The position numbers were made by a program, and so were the translations under genes. Positions 53,745-64,000 of a DNA stretch of 64,000 nt are shown piece after piece; position 1 is the first letter of the stretch, and the number at the start of each line of letters is the position of its first letter. Below the pieces are notes generated by a model, which was given only the letters and a program-made list of their open reading frames with translations, was not told the DNA's origin and did no database searches. This stretch comes from Mycolicibacterium flavescens (GTDB taxonomy: Bacteria; Actinomycetota; Actinomycetes; Mycobacteriales; Mycobacteriaceae): NCBI GenBank assembly GCA_900637135.1, contig LR134353.1, positions 2,480,001 through 2,544,000 on the forward strand, given 5' to 3'.

Positions 53745-54176
53745 TCAGCCGTAGAGCTCTTCGAATTTGCGGATCGAACGTTCGATATCGCCTTTGACCG
53801 CGCGGGCCGCCGTCGCGCCGATGGGCCCGAACAGCGGCGCTCCCCCGAGGTTCATGGTGAGAGTGAACGCCGAACCGGCGTCGACCTCGGCGACCGTCAT
53901 CGTGAGCCCGTACCTGGTGCCGCCGACACCTTTTCCGGTGACCTCGATCAGCTTGGGCGGGTCGAATTGCTTGATGGTCCACGTGACGCGGTTGCGCAAC
54001 CCCTTGGCCCCCGCGACGCCGACAATCGTGGTGCCGACCGTCAGCTCGTCGGGCAGCTCGCTGCGCCAGCCTTCGTGCATGACCATCCAGTCCCCCAACG
54101 AGTTGAGATCCGATACGTGCTCCCATGCCTCCTGCGGAGTCAACGTGAGCTGACGCGACAACTCGAGTTTGGCCAT
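53745..54176 (-). CDS. SRPBCC-family (polyketide cyclase/START-like) protein
   Basis: A 143-aa protein with the SRPBCC pattern: strand, then LTPQEAWEHVSDLNSLGDWM, an all-beta middle and a long C-terminal helix (AVKGDIERSIRKFEEL). Such proteins bind hydrophobic ligands; many mycobacterial members are orphan. It stands upstream of the broken dehydrogenase and downstream of the kinase gene on the same strand. Confidence 0.82.
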   Translation of the reverse strand: MAKLELSRQLTLTPQEAWEHVSDLNSLGDWMVMHEGWRSELPDELTVGTTIVGVAGAKGLRNRVTWTIKQFDPPKLIEVTGKGVGGTRYGLTMTVAEVDAGSAFTLTMNLGGAPLFGPIGATAARAVKGDIERSIRKFEELYG

Positions 54177-54194
54177 CTTCGGATCGTAATCAGT

Positions 54195-55544
54195 TCAGCT
54201 CGGCGCGGGCAGGCGTAACACCAACCGGGCCCCTCCGAGTGGGCTGGCCTCCATCGCGGCCGTGCCGCCGTGCAACTCGGCCTGCTGGGCGACCAGCGCC
54301 AGCCCCAGCCCCGACCCGGATCGCGCCGCCGTCGAGCCGCGGGAGAACCGCTCAAACACGGCGGCGCGCTCCTCCTCGGGGATCCCCGAACCGTTGTCGT
54401 CGACGGTGATCTGCACGCCTTCACCGGAAGCGACCGCGCCGAGCTGGATTTCGGTGGCGTCGCCGTGCTTGATCGCGTTGGTGATCGCGTTGTCGACGAC
54501 GAGGCGCAACCCGGCAGGCAGGCCCACCATGAGCACCGTCGTCGACGACGACAGCGACACCTTCAGCCCGGGATAGTTGCGCATCGCGTCGTGTGCGGCA
54601 CGGTCCAGCAATTCGGTGATGTCGACGGGGACGAAGTCGTCGACGGTGGTCAGTTCGCCCTGCGCGAGTCGCTCCAACGCCGTCAGCGTCGCCTCGATCC
54701 GGCTCTGGGTGCGCATGACATCGGCGATCACCTCCTGGCGCTGCTCGTCACGCATCTGAAGCGTGGAGAGCACCTCGAGGTTGGTGCGCATCGCCGTAAG
54801 GGGTGTGCGGAGTTCGTGCGAGGCCACCGCGGCGAAATCCCGCGCCGACTCCAGTGCCGCACGCGTGCGCTGCTGTTCATCACCGATCCGGGCGAGCATC
54901 CCCTCGACGGCTTCGGCGATCTCGACGGCCTCCTGAACGCCGCGCACCTGAACCTCTTCCGGTTTGGACTGGGCGTTGATCGCGCGCGCCTGCTGGGCCA
55001 GCAAGCGGAACGGGTTGATCATGATCGACCACATGACCCACCCGACCAGCACGGTGCCCACGATCACGCCCCCGCAGATCAGCAGCACCCGTCGGTGCAG
55101 TTCGTCGATGCGGCGTTGCGTCTCGGCGAGCGGTGCGCCGATCGCGATCAACGCGTCGCCGGCGGTGAACGTCCGGACCCGGTATTCGACACCGTCGATG
55201 GTGGTGTCGGCGTAACCGACGTCGAACCGCGGCAACACGATGTTCTCCGGTATGGAGACCGTGATCTCGTCGACGCGGGCCGTGCGGACCAGGCCGCCGT
55301 CGGGGATGGGCGGGTTGACGTCGGCCTGTTGCGCGGTGCGCAGCAGTTCGCTGATGTCGCCGAGGCTGCTCACCGAGTCGAGGCGACGGTCCAGCTGGCT
55401 GTACTGGTCGTTGGTGACGCCGAACCACACCCACGCGCCCAGCGTGATCACCAACGCGACCACCGACAGCGCCGCGACGATCACGATGATGCGCAGTGAC
55501 ATCACGCGGGTCAGCAGCTGGTACAGGCGTCCACCGAGTCGCAC
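54195..55544 (-). CDS. PrrB-like sensor histidine kinase (orphan)
   Basis: About 449 aa. Two membrane helices flank an extracellular domain (YADTTIDGVEYRVRTF). A HAMP linker (MINPFRLLAQQARAINA), the H-box ASHELRTPLTAMRTNLEVL and ATPase motifs (DNAITNAIKHG, DDNGSGIPEEE, GSGLGLALV) follow. Large parts read like M. tuberculosis PrrB, including ARDFAAVASHELRTPL and RVLLICG. PrrB is normally next to its response regulator PrrA, but no regulator gene lies here. GTG 55544 or TTG 55553 can start it. Probably a PrrB paralogue signalling to a distant regulator. Confidence 0.88.
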   Translation of the reverse strand: MRLGGRLYQLLTRVMSLRIIVIVAALSVVALVITLGAWVWFGVTNDQYSQLDRRLDSVSSLGDISELLRTAQQADVNPPIPDGGLVRTARVDEITVSIPENIVLPRFDVGYADTTIDGVEYRVRTFTAGDALIAIGAPLAETQRRIDELHRRVLLICGGVIVGTVLVGWVMWSIMINPFRLLAQQARAINAQSKPEEVQVRGVQEAVEIAEAVEGMLARIGDEQQRTRAALESARDFAAVASHELRTPLTAMRTNLEVLSTLQMRDEQRQEVIADVMRTQSRIEATLTALERLAQGELTTVDDFVPVDITELLDRAAHDAMRNYPGLKVSLSSSTTVLMVGLPAGLRLVVDNAITNAIKHGDATEIQLGAVASGEGVQITVDDNGSGIPEEERAAVFERFSRGSTAARSGSGLGLALVAQQAELHGGTAAMEASPLGGARLVLRLPAPS

Positions 55545-55565
55545 GATCAGCAACGATAGGACGGA

Positions 55566-56306
55566 TCAGACCCGTCGCGGCAGTTGCGCGCCGATCAATG
55601 GCGCAATCTTTTCCGCCATGTAGGTATGACCGGCGTCGGTGGGGTGCACGCCGTCGGGGCCGATGAGCTCGGGCCGGTCCACGAACCACCGGGCGGCGAT
55701 CGGGTCGACGAACGTCGCGCCCGCCAGTTCGGCCTGATATTTGAGGGTGTCACGGATGCGCATGACGGCGGCGGGAACGTCGGCCGTCGGCCACGGCGGC
55801 CCGATCACGAGGAAGAGCGCGGACGGCGCGATCCGCCGGGCCAACAGGAACGTGCCGTAGACCAGCACCGACAACTGTGTCGGGTCGACGTTCTGATCGT
55901 TGCGCGAACCGAAGAACACCACCAGCGTGTCGTCGGGCTTGACCGTCGCGGCGGTCAGATCCTCGAAGAGGCTGCCCCGGTTGCCACGGGTGCCGTAGCC
56001 GGCTCCACCCTCGGCGCCGACGACCGCTGTGGTCGACAATCCCTGCTCGGCCAGGATCTGCCAGGCCTGGGTGGTCCAGGATTTCTCGCCGAGCCCGCCT
56101 TCCGGGCCTCCGGTCGTGTACGAGTCGCCGATCACCGCGATGCGGTTGAGCGCGAAGCTGAGCACGTCGATTTCCTTGTGCTCCATCGGCTTCGGATGCT
56201 GATAACCGGTGACCACGAGAATGGCGATCGCCACCGCGACGGTCAGTGCGCTCCTCACCGCGCCGGCGTACGACCGTGAGAACACGGGCGCGAGAAGCGT
56301 CGTCAC
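55566..56306 (-). CDS. SGNH-hydrolase-type esterase, membrane anchored
   Basis: A 246-aa protein from GTG 56306, overlapping the acyltransferase stop (GTGA). One N-terminal membrane helix (SALTVAVAIAILVVTGY) leads to an SGNH domain: block I IAVIGDSYTTGG with the Ser, Gly in EGGAGYGTRG, Asn in FFGSRNDQN, and block V Asp/His in GPDGVHPTDAGH. Extracytoplasmic. Such enzymes remove acyl groups from envelope glycans; pairing with an acyltransferase suggests modification of a surface polymer. Confidence 0.87.
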   Translation of the reverse strand: MTTLLAPVFSRSYAGAVRSALTVAVAIAILVVTGYQHPKPMEHKEIDVLSFALNRIAVIGDSYTTGGPEGGLGEKSWTTQAWQILAEQGLSTTAVVGAEGGAGYGTRGNRGSLFEDLTAATVKPDDTLVVFFGSRNDQNVDPTQLSVLVYGTFLLARRIAPSALFLVIGPPWPTADVPAAVMRIRDTLKYQAELAGATFVDPIAARWFVDRPELIGPDGVHPTDAGHTYMAEKIAPLIGAQLPRRV

Positions 56307-57520
56307 CCGGCGCGGGCCGTCATCACCTCGGACCTTTCGCGCGGGCGCGACACGGTGTGCAACCTGCCTGTCGCATCCGGGATCGACGCGGTGGGGCCGT
56401 TCAGCATGCTGCGCATCCATTTCCGGGCGGGCTCCTCGACAAAGTGGTACAGCATGACCGCGCCGATCAGCGCGGTGCCAAGCAAGGCAACCATTATGAG
56501 CTTGCCCGTGAAGTCCGATGACAGCGTCAGCCCGAATTGCTGCACCATCCAATCCCAGGTGGTGTGCACCAACTCGTGAACCATGTAGAGGCAGAACGAC
56601 ACATGCCCGAGGTACACGACCGGCCCCAGCGAAAGAAGCCAGGGCAGCGATCCGGCGCCGATGGCCAGGGTGAACAGCAGCGGCACGAACAGCACGTCGA
56701 CCAGGCCGGCACCGTCGACGATCTTGGGCAGTGGGTGTGCATCGAGTCGGTAGAGGATCGCGACGATCGCGGCGCCGAGCAGAAGTGCGGCGTACCCGGC
56801 GGCGCGCCGAGCCTGATCGCTTGGGTCGAGCTTGCGCACCGCCGCTGCGATCAGGGCGCCGGCGGTGAACTGCATGACGATCCGCGGCAGCCAACTCCAC
56901 GGGGTATAGAACTGCCCCGACGCCAGCAGAAGCAGGATCGGCGGCATCACGGCAACGAAGGCCAGCGCGATCAGGCCCCTCGCCCTTGTCGACCGAGCGA
57001 TGCGGAAGATCACCAGGATCAGACCGCCGAACAGCAGATAGGCCAGCCACTCCGCGCTGATCGACCACGCCGGCCCGTCCCAACTGGAGCCGTCGAAGTA
57101 GGGCACGAACCACAGTTGGACCATCAGCGCCTGGCGCAGATAGTTCGTCGCCGTCAATGTCTCGGCTGCCGGTGACGGCACCCGGCCGACCTGCAGGGTG
57201 AAGATGATCCACAGGGCCGCCAGATGCATCGTCACCAGGTAGACCGGCCACACGCGGGCCAGCCGAAGCCACAGGAAGCGCAGCGTGGCTCGCCACTCGA
57301 ACGACGGTCCCATGCGGTCGAGATAGTTCCATGCCAGCACGAACCCACTGAGCATGAAGAACAGGTCGACACCTTGGGCACCGCAGTTGAGCAGCGGCGC
57401 GAACGCCGATCGGAACCCCGGCACGGACTGCTCTAGCAGGGGTCGGAAGTGAAAGAGCACCACCCATACGGCGGCGACGATGCGCAGGCCGGAAAGGGCC
57501 TTGATTTCTCCGGTGCGCAC
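56303..57520 (-). CDS. Acyltransferase family 3 membrane protein
   Basis: A 405-aa membrane protein with about ten helices. The N-terminal GEIKALSGLRIVAAVWVVLFHF carries the catalytic His-region of the acyltransferase-3/OafA family; FFMLSGFVLAW and PAWSISAEWLAYLLF are further signatures. GTG 57520 has GAAGAGAG upstream; the longer frame up to 57805 lacks sense and overlaps the furA promoter. It O-acylates envelope carbohydrates, probably together with the downstream SGNH enzyme. Confidence 0.88.
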   Translation of the reverse strand: MRTGEIKALSGLRIVAAVWVVLFHFRPLLEQSVPGFRSAFAPLLNCGAQGVDLFFMLSGFVLAWNYLDRMGPSFEWRATLRFLWLRLARVWPVYLVTMHLAALWIIFTLQVGRVPSPAAETLTATNYLRQALMVQLWFVPYFDGSSWDGPAWSISAEWLAYLLFGGLILVIFRIARSTRARGLIALAFVAVMPPILLLLASGQFYTPWSWLPRIVMQFTAGALIAAAVRKLDPSDQARRAAGYAALLLGAAIVAILYRLDAHPLPKIVDGAGLVDVLFVPLLFTLAIGAGSLPWLLSLGPVVYLGHVSFCLYMVHELVHTTWDWMVQQFGLTLSSDFTGKLIMVALLGTALIGAVMLYHFVEEPARKWMRSMLNGPTASIPDATGRLHTVSRPRERSEVMTARAG

Positions 57521-57779
57521 AACACTCTCTTCGCGGAAGTCCGTAGCGTTTTCGTTCGGGGTCCTGCCTGATAACCACACCGGGTTGGTCCGCTCCCCTG
57601 ACCACAGACCCCGGCAGCCACCGAAGGGTAGCAGCGGGGCTCGCCGCGGTTCAGGCCCGAAAAGTGCGCGCAGGCGGCGTGCGACGTTCGAAACCGTTGG
57701 TAACAAGGCACTTCGGCGACGACAGCAACATCGGTGAAAAGTTGTCCGACACGCCGATGAACCGACTCTGAACACACTC

Positions 57780-57808
57780 TTGACTGATTCCAGAAAACAG
57801 AGCATATT
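57780..57808 (+). promoter_or_regulatory. furA-katG promoter (leaderless)
   Basis: TTGACT (57780-57785), a 17-base spacer and CATATT (57803-57808) end six bases before the furA GTG. This matches the arrangement known for mycobacterial furA, whose transcript begins at the start codon. The A-rich spacer (TTCCAGAAAACAGAG) is where FurA is known to bind in M. tuberculosis. Confidence 0.75.
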
Positions 57809-57814
57809 GGCAGC

Positions 57815-58270
57815 GTGTCCCCCACGCCTGACTACGCGGATCGGCTACGCGCCGCCGATCTTCGCGTGACCCGCCCGCGGCTTGCGGTGCTGGAGGCGGT
57901 CTACGGCAACCCCCACGCCGATACGGAGTCGATCTTCGGCGCAGTGCGTCGCGCCCTCCCCGACGTCTCCCGGCAGGCCGTCTACGACGTGCTCGCCGCG
58001 CTCACCACCGCGGGGCTGGTGCGCAAGATCCAGCCCTCCGGGTCAGTCGCCCGCTACGAGTCGCGTGTCGGCGACAACCACCATCACGTCGTATGCCGGT
58101 CGTGTGGCGTCATCGCCGACATCGACTGCGCCGTCGGCGAAGCGCCCTGTCTGACGCCGTTTGACCCGAAGGGCGCGTTGGACGGCTTCGTGCTCGACGA
58201 GGCCGAGGTCATCTACTGGGGCTTGTGCCCAGAGTGCTTGGTATCGCAGGTTTCCCGATCACAACCGTGA
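57815..58270 (+). CDS. furA: FurA, redox-sensing repressor of katG
   Basis: A 151-aa Fur-family repressor. The winged helix (LRVTRPRLAVLEAVYGNPHADTESI, then DVSRQAVYDVLAALTTAGLV) and the metal/redox region (GDNHHHVVCRSCGVIADIDC, GLCPECL) with two CxxC motifs are present. It represses its own promoter, and oxidation by peroxide releases it, switching on furA-katG. katG starts 33 bases after its stop, so both are one operon. Confidence 0.95.
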   Translation: MSPTPDYADRLRAADLRVTRPRLAVLEAVYGNPHADTESIFGAVRRALPDVSRQAVYDVLAALTTAGLVRKIQPSGSVARYESRVGDNHHHVVCRSCGVIADIDCAVGEAPCLTPFDPKGALDGFVLDEAEVIYWGLCPECLVSQVSRSQP

Positions 58271-58285
58271 TCACAGCCCAAATAA

Positions 58286-60547
<2,262 letters not shown>

Positions 60548-60574
60548 CACCCGAGTCTGATCGTCGATAACGAA

Positions 60575-61351
60575 ATGCGGCGCCCCGCGGGCTCATCGGG
60601 CTCGCGGGGTGTCGCGCATCCGGCGCCCTTCCTGTTGCTCTCCATCCGCGGTGAGGACGAAGCCGCCGAGGACGAATACCGGGCGATGATGCGGTTCGCC
60701 GGTCTCGATACCACCGGCATGCGGCGCATCCGGTTGACGCACGAAGCGCTCGGGCACATCGACCTCGACGACTGGTCCGGAATCATCCTCGGCGGCGGGC
60801 CCTATAACGTCAGCGATCCCGCCGATGCGAAGTCGGCGACGCAGCGGCGGGTCGAGTCGGAGTTACTGGACCTCATCGGGCGCATCGTCGACCGGGACTT
60901 CCCGTTTCTCGGATGCTGTTACGGCGTCGGCACGCTCGGGACCGTCATCGGGGCCACGGTGGACCGCACACATCCCGAACCGGTCGGCGGGCTCACCGTC
61001 AGCGTCACCTCGGCGGGCCGCGACGACCAACTGTTCGCCGAGGTGCCCGACGTCTTCGACGCCTACGGCGGCCATCGGGAAGGCGCGACCTCGCTACCGC
61101 CCGGCGTCGAACGCCTCGCATCGTCACCGGATTGCCCGGTCCAAGCGTTCCGGGTGGGGCGTCACGTGTACGCCACGCAGTTCCACCCCGAACTGGACCT
61201 CGACGGTCTGATCACCCGGATCGACGTCTACAAGGATTACGGGTACTTCCCGCCGGAATCCGCCGAAGTCTTGAAATCTGCTGTCCGCCAATGGGATGTC
61301 CGTTATCCGCAGACCATCCTGCGCCGGTTCGTGGAGCGCTATTCGCGCTGA
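60575..61351 (+). CDS. Class I glutamine amidotransferase-like protein
   Basis: A 258-aa protein with the GATase pattern: GIILGGGPYNVSDP, the nucleophile elbow FPFLGCCYGVGTLG (Cys), and the catalytic His-Glu in YATQFHPELD. It resembles the GuaA-type amidotransferase domain alone; these proteins may act on small amides or as GMP-synthase-like enzymes. ATG 60575 lies before a hairpin that probably ends katG transcription, so the true start may be later, near PFLLLSIRGED. Confidence 0.82.
   Translation: MRRPAGSSGSRGVAHPAPFLLLSIRGEDEAAEDEYRAMMRFAGLDTTGMRRIRLTHEALGHIDLDDWSGIILGGGPYNVSDPADAKSATQRRVESELLDLIGRIVDRDFPFLGCCYGVGTLGTVIGATVDRTHPEPVGGLTVSVTSAGRDDQLFAEVPDVFDAYGGHREGATSLPPGVERLASSPDCPVQAFRVGRHVYATQFHPELDLDGLITRIDVYKDYGYFPPESAEVLKSAVRQWDVRYPQTILRRFVERYSR
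60583..60609 (+). terminator. Probable katG terminator
   Basis: CCCCGCG (60583-60589) pairs with CGCGGGG (60603-60609) over a 13-base loop, 36 bases after the katG stop. It overlaps the first codons of the amidotransferase frame as drawn. Confidence 0.45.
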
Positions 61352-61384
61352 CGATTGGTTCGGCGTTCGTCGGGGCACTCCAGG

Positions 61385-62041
61385 GTGGTGCACTCCGTCG
61401 AGTACTCCCCCAGCCGGTCCGCAGACGTCTACGGCGACCCGGCGCAACGCACCGTCCTGATGTGGCACGGAGCGCAGACCGATTCGCGCGCCGCGATGCG
61501 GCCCCTGGCAGAACGGGTGCACGAGCACCGACTGTCGGTTGTGCTGGCCGACTGGAATTCGCACGCCGACGACCGTGGGCGTAGCGACTTGTTGGCGTCG
61601 GCCGAATTTGCGCGCAAGCATGCCGGCGACGGGCCGCTGGTAGTCGTCGGCTGGTCGATGGGTGGCCTGGCGGCGGCCGGTCTGGCGGTTCACGCCCCAG
61701 AGTTCGGTGTGGCCCACACCGTCTGCCTCGCGGGGGCATTCATGGTCCCCGATCCGGTCAGCGGCTCACCGCTGCCGGCTGAGTTGAACGGTGTTCCTGC
61801 GTCGTTCACGCTGTTGCACGGTGCGCGCGACGACGTGATACCGTCCTCGGCCAGCCGGGAGTTCGCCTCGACACTCGAGCGCAACGGCTGGCCCGTCTCG
61901 TGCGTCGTGCTGGAGGCCGACCACGGGTCGATCGCCGGCGCGACATACGACCCTGCCGCCGACCGCTACTCACCGGCTACCGATCCGGCATCGCTATCGG
62001 TGGCGACGGACGTGGCGGCGCGGATTGCTGCGGTGTTCTGA
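61385..62041 (+). CDS. Alpha/beta-hydrolase
   Basis: About 218 aa. The oxyanion region TVLMWHGAQTDSRAAM, the nucleophile elbow VVGWSMGGLAAAG, a candidate Asp in GARDDVIPSS and the His in EADHGSIAG are in order. GTG 61385 or 61388 are the reasonable starts; the frame begins at TTG 61355. Substrate unknown. It ends directly against the convergent secreted-protein gene. Confidence 0.8.
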   Translation: MVHSVEYSPSRSADVYGDPAQRTVLMWHGAQTDSRAAMRPLAERVHEHRLSVVLADWNSHADDRGRSDLLASAEFARKHAGDGPLVVVGWSMGGLAAAGLAVHAPEFGVAHTVCLAGAFMVPDPVSGSPLPAELNGVPASFTLLHGARDDVIPSSASREFASTLERNGWPVSCVVLEADHGSIAGATYDPAADRYSPATDPASLSVATDVAARIAAVF

Positions 62042-62042
62042 T

Positions 62043-62420
62043 TCACTCCGCGGTGTCGATACGGTGGGCCCACCGCAGGTGCCCGCCGCCCATGTCGGTA
62101 CAGACGAACGCGACGCCGTCGGAGCCCTGAGCCGACACGTTCTGTTCGGGGCAGTCCATCGCGACGTTGTGGATGCCGACGAGCGGCCCGGCCGGTGTCC
62201 AGACGCCCACCCTGTTGCAGACGAACGTTGCACCGGTGGGGCCGAGCCCGTAATTGAAATACTTGCCGGGCTTGCAGGGCGTCCCCTCGACGACATTGCG
62301 CGCGACGTTGGGAACGCAGTCGGCGGAGTAGCACACCGCAGAGGCGCTGGGAGCGAGAGCGATCGAGGCGGCAGTGGTTGCCAGGGCCGCCGTCAGCGCG
62401 GCGATGTGTGAGCGCGCCAT
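62043..62420 (-). CDS. Secreted Cys-containing small protein
   Basis: A 125-aa protein with a signal peptide (AALTAALATTAASIALAPSASA). The mature part has six cysteines (VCYSADCVPN, GTPCKPGKY, TFVCNRVG, MDCPEQN, AFVCTDMGG), probably in disulfides. It resembles other exported mycobacterial proteins of unknown function. Confidence 0.7.
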   Translation of the reverse strand: MARSHIAALTAALATTAASIALAPSASAVCYSADCVPNVARNVVEGTPCKPGKYFNYGLGPTGATFVCNRVGVWTPAGPLVGIHNVAMDCPEQNVSAQGSDGVAFVCTDMGGGHLRWAHRIDTAE

Positions 62421-62501
62421 CTCTCGATGGTGTCACTCGGAGGTGAAGTTCGGTGAGAAATCGCTTGACCTCAACAATGGTTCAGGTCGCAGAGTCAATA
62501 C

Positions 62502-63161
62502 ATGACTACTTCCACAACGCAGTTGACCCGGATCCGGGACGATCTCTGGCAGACCCGGATGGACTCGCCGTTTCCTGGCCTCACCACGCACGCGTATCTG
62601 TGGCGAGGTCCGCATGGCAACGTACTGTTCTACAGCCCCGCCACGGAGGCCGATTTCGACGCGATCGACGCGCTCGGCGGCGTCAGCGCGCAGTATCTGT
62701 CGCATCTCGACGAGGCCGGACCGAACCTGAAACGAATCGAGAAGCGGTTCGGTCGACGGCTGCACGCGCCGGAGGCAGAGATCGACACCATCGCCGAGCA
62801 TGCGCGCGTCGACGTGGCCGTCGCTTCTGTGCGGCACGTAGACGTCAACGGTGTCGAGGTGCTTCCCACGCCGGGCCACTCCGCTGGCAGCACGAGCTAT
62901 CTCGTCACCGGTGTGACCGGTGAGCGCTATCTGTTCACCGGCGACACCATGTTTCCGACCGCTTCGGAAACGTGGGCGACGTTCCTGGTTCCGGGCCGCG
63001 GCGATGCCGGCCAGCTGCGCGAAAGTGTGAAGTTCTTGGGCACTGTTGCCCCGGACCTGGTGATCTCGAGCGCATTCGGTGGCGAGACGGCGTGGATGAC
63101 CGTCGACTCGCAACAGTGGGCCGAATGCGTGGCGCAAGCGCTGGCGACCGTGCCGTCGTAG
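62502..63161 (+). CDS. MBL-fold protein with altered metal motif
   Basis: A 219-aa protein with the metallo-beta-lactamase order of motifs: a strand with FYSPATEADFDAI, LSHLDEAGPN in place of HxHxDH, TPGHSAGSTSYL and LFTGDTMF. Two of the expected His of the first motif are missing (SHLDEAG), while the later His and Asp remain. It may bind a single metal or have lost hydrolase activity. ATG 62502. Confidence 0.78.
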   Translation: MTTSTTQLTRIRDDLWQTRMDSPFPGLTTHAYLWRGPHGNVLFYSPATEADFDAIDALGGVSAQYLSHLDEAGPNLKRIEKRFGRRLHAPEAEIDTIAEHARVDVAVASVRHVDVNGVEVLPTPGHSAGSTSYLVTGVTGERYLFTGDTMFPTASETWATFLVPGRGDAGQLRESVKFLGTVAPDLVISSAFGGETAWMTVDSQQWAECVAQALATVPS

Positions 63162-63205
63162 CCGGTTCCTCTTGGGTTGTAGCCGTTCTTGGCGCTCGCG
63201 GATCT

Positions 63206-63261
63206 CGTTTGTGAAACTAGCGGCAGTTTTTGCGGGATTTCCGTCGGTGGTTTCACAAACG
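63206..63261. terminator. Long-loop inverted repeat between convergent genes
   Basis: CGTTTGTGAAAC (63206-63217) is the exact reverse complement of GTTTCACAAACG (63250-63261); the loop of 32 bases contains a T-run. It lies between convergent stops at 63161 and 63270, so a bidirectional terminator is likely. Confidence 0.5.
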
Positions 63262-63269
63262 GAGTCGCG

Positions 63270-63965
63270 CTAGGGCGTGCGCTGGTCGTAGGTGTCGTGC
63301 CAACGCCACCACTCGTAGGGCGGGTCCTGCGGACAGCCCTCGGGTGAGTCTTCCCAATCCTCCTGCCGGCCGAGCGGCGTCACGTCGAGCAGGTTCCACG
63401 TGTTGACGAACACCTCGTCCCCGCGCTCGTTGATGAAATACGTGCGGTAGATACGGTTCTCGTCGTCGCGGATGAAAACGTTGGTGCCGTGCCAGTCGTG
63501 GACGCCGAAGTCGACGTCGAAGACTGCGTCCTTGGTGGGGAGGATCGTGTACCACGGGTGTCGCCAACCCATCTTGTTCTTCATGGCCTCCAGGTCGGGC
63601 TGCGAAGCGCGCGACGCATAGACGAACGTGGTGTCGCGGGCGTTCAGGTGGGCGAGGTGCGGAACGTGGTCGGCCATCAAAGAGCAACCGACGCAGCCGT
63701 GTTCGGGCCAGTCACCGTTGGAGGTGCCGGGCTCGATGAACGCCCGGTAGACGATCAGCTGGCGTCGGCCGTCGAACAGATCGAGCAAGTTCACCCTGCC
63801 CTCGGGCCCCTCGAAGGTGTAGTTCTTGTCGACGGCCATCCACGGCATCCGTCGGCGCTGGGCGGCCAGGGCGTCGCGGGCTCGCATGAGTTCCTTCTCT
63901 TTGACGAGCATCTCCTGCCAGGCGCTGTCCCATTCTGCTGGGGGAACTATCGGTCGTGTCTTCAC
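63270..63965 (-). CDS. DUF899 thioredoxin-like protein
   Basis: A 231-aa protein from GTG 63965, with GGGAGTGAGAAG upstream. It starts with a helical KEKELMRARDALAAQRRRMPW, then a thioredoxin-like fold (YTFEGPEGRVNLLDLFDGRRQLIVY) with GCVGCSLMADH (two Cys) and DDENRIYRTYFINERG. This is the DUF899 family, of unknown function but thioredoxin-like. It is complete inside the window. Confidence 0.87.
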   Translation of the reverse strand: MKTRPIVPPAEWDSAWQEMLVKEKELMRARDALAAQRRRMPWMAVDKNYTFEGPEGRVNLLDLFDGRRQLIVYRAFIEPGTSNGDWPEHGCVGCSLMADHVPHLAHLNARDTTFVYASRASQPDLEAMKNKMGWRHPWYTILPTKDAVFDVDFGVHDWHGTNVFIRDDENRIYRTYFINERGDEVFVNTWNLLDVTPLGRQEDWEDSPEGCPQDPPYEWWRWHDTYDQRTP

Positions 63966-64000
63966 TTCTTCTCACTCCCTTGTCATCTCGCGGTTAAGTC

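Noticed and set aside
52414..54126. Single 570-aa gene through the aldehyde dehydrogenase region
   Set aside because: Its N-terminal third is the antisense-phase shadow of the SRPBCC gene and its end runs into aceA; only the middle is dehydrogenase, with the core missing.

Overview
The window is high-GC actinobacterial DNA, and everything on its right side points to a mycobacterium, most likely an environmental Mycolicibacterium-type species. The marker genes are an antigen 85-type mycolyltransferase, furA-katG with a leaderless furA promoter, the long isocitrate lyase aceA2 (766 aa), a RipD-like inactive NlpC/P60 protein, a PrrB-type sensor kinase and a DUF4226 protein. The species call is inference; no rRNA or tRNA gene was found.

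Positions 1 to about 25,150 are accessory DNA. They open with the C-terminal half of a giant plasmid/ICE-type helicase (cut by the window edge) and a proline-rich DUF4226 protein. Next comes a tightly coupled minus-strand operon (8488 to 4048): antitoxin, PemK/MazF-like toxin, membrane-anchored thermonuclease, two unknown proteins and a 599-aa sigma-region-4-like regulator. A KfrA-like coiled-coil DNA-binding protein with repeat operators and an XRE-type regulator follow.

Positions 12,537-22,883 are a complete Tn7-like transposon. Its genes are TnsA-, TnsB-, TnsC- and TniQ-like. Both ends carry multiple 20-bp sites (consensus TTCTCATTGAATCTGGGGCA), and the terminal inverted repeats match at 25 of 26 bases. 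The cargo is a broad-spectrum mercury operon (merA, merB, a small vicinal-cysteine transporter, a CGEC redoxin lipoprotein and a CcdA-like membrane protein) read divergently from merR across a perfect 13-bp inverted operator. A CadD-like transporter gene and an IS21 istA scrap complete the cargo. No target-site duplication flanks the ends.

Positions 22,884-25,142 hold an endonuclease VII-type HNH nuclease, a second toxin-antitoxin pair and a DUF4304 protein. No att repeat or tRNA marks the edge of the island.

From 25,189 to the end the sequence looks like chromosome. It carries catabolic and redox genes (GMC oxidoreductase, P450 with TetR, MBL hydrolases, FAD monooxygenase, acyl-CoA synthetase, acyl-CoA dehydrogenase-like flavoprotein) and secreted or lipid-modified proteins (C39-like lipoprotein, FKBP lipoprotein, proline-rich proteins, Ag85, RipD). 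Two gene pairs fit known arrangements: an ECF41 sigma factor behind an NADH-dehydrogenase-like flavoprotein, and lhgO next to aceA2. Two genes are broken: a haloalkane dehalogenase (2-bp frameshift) and an aldehyde dehydrogenase (frameshift plus loss of the catalytic core). The segment ends with an orphan PrrB-like kinase, an SGNH/acyltransferase pair, furA-katG and a few hydrolases.
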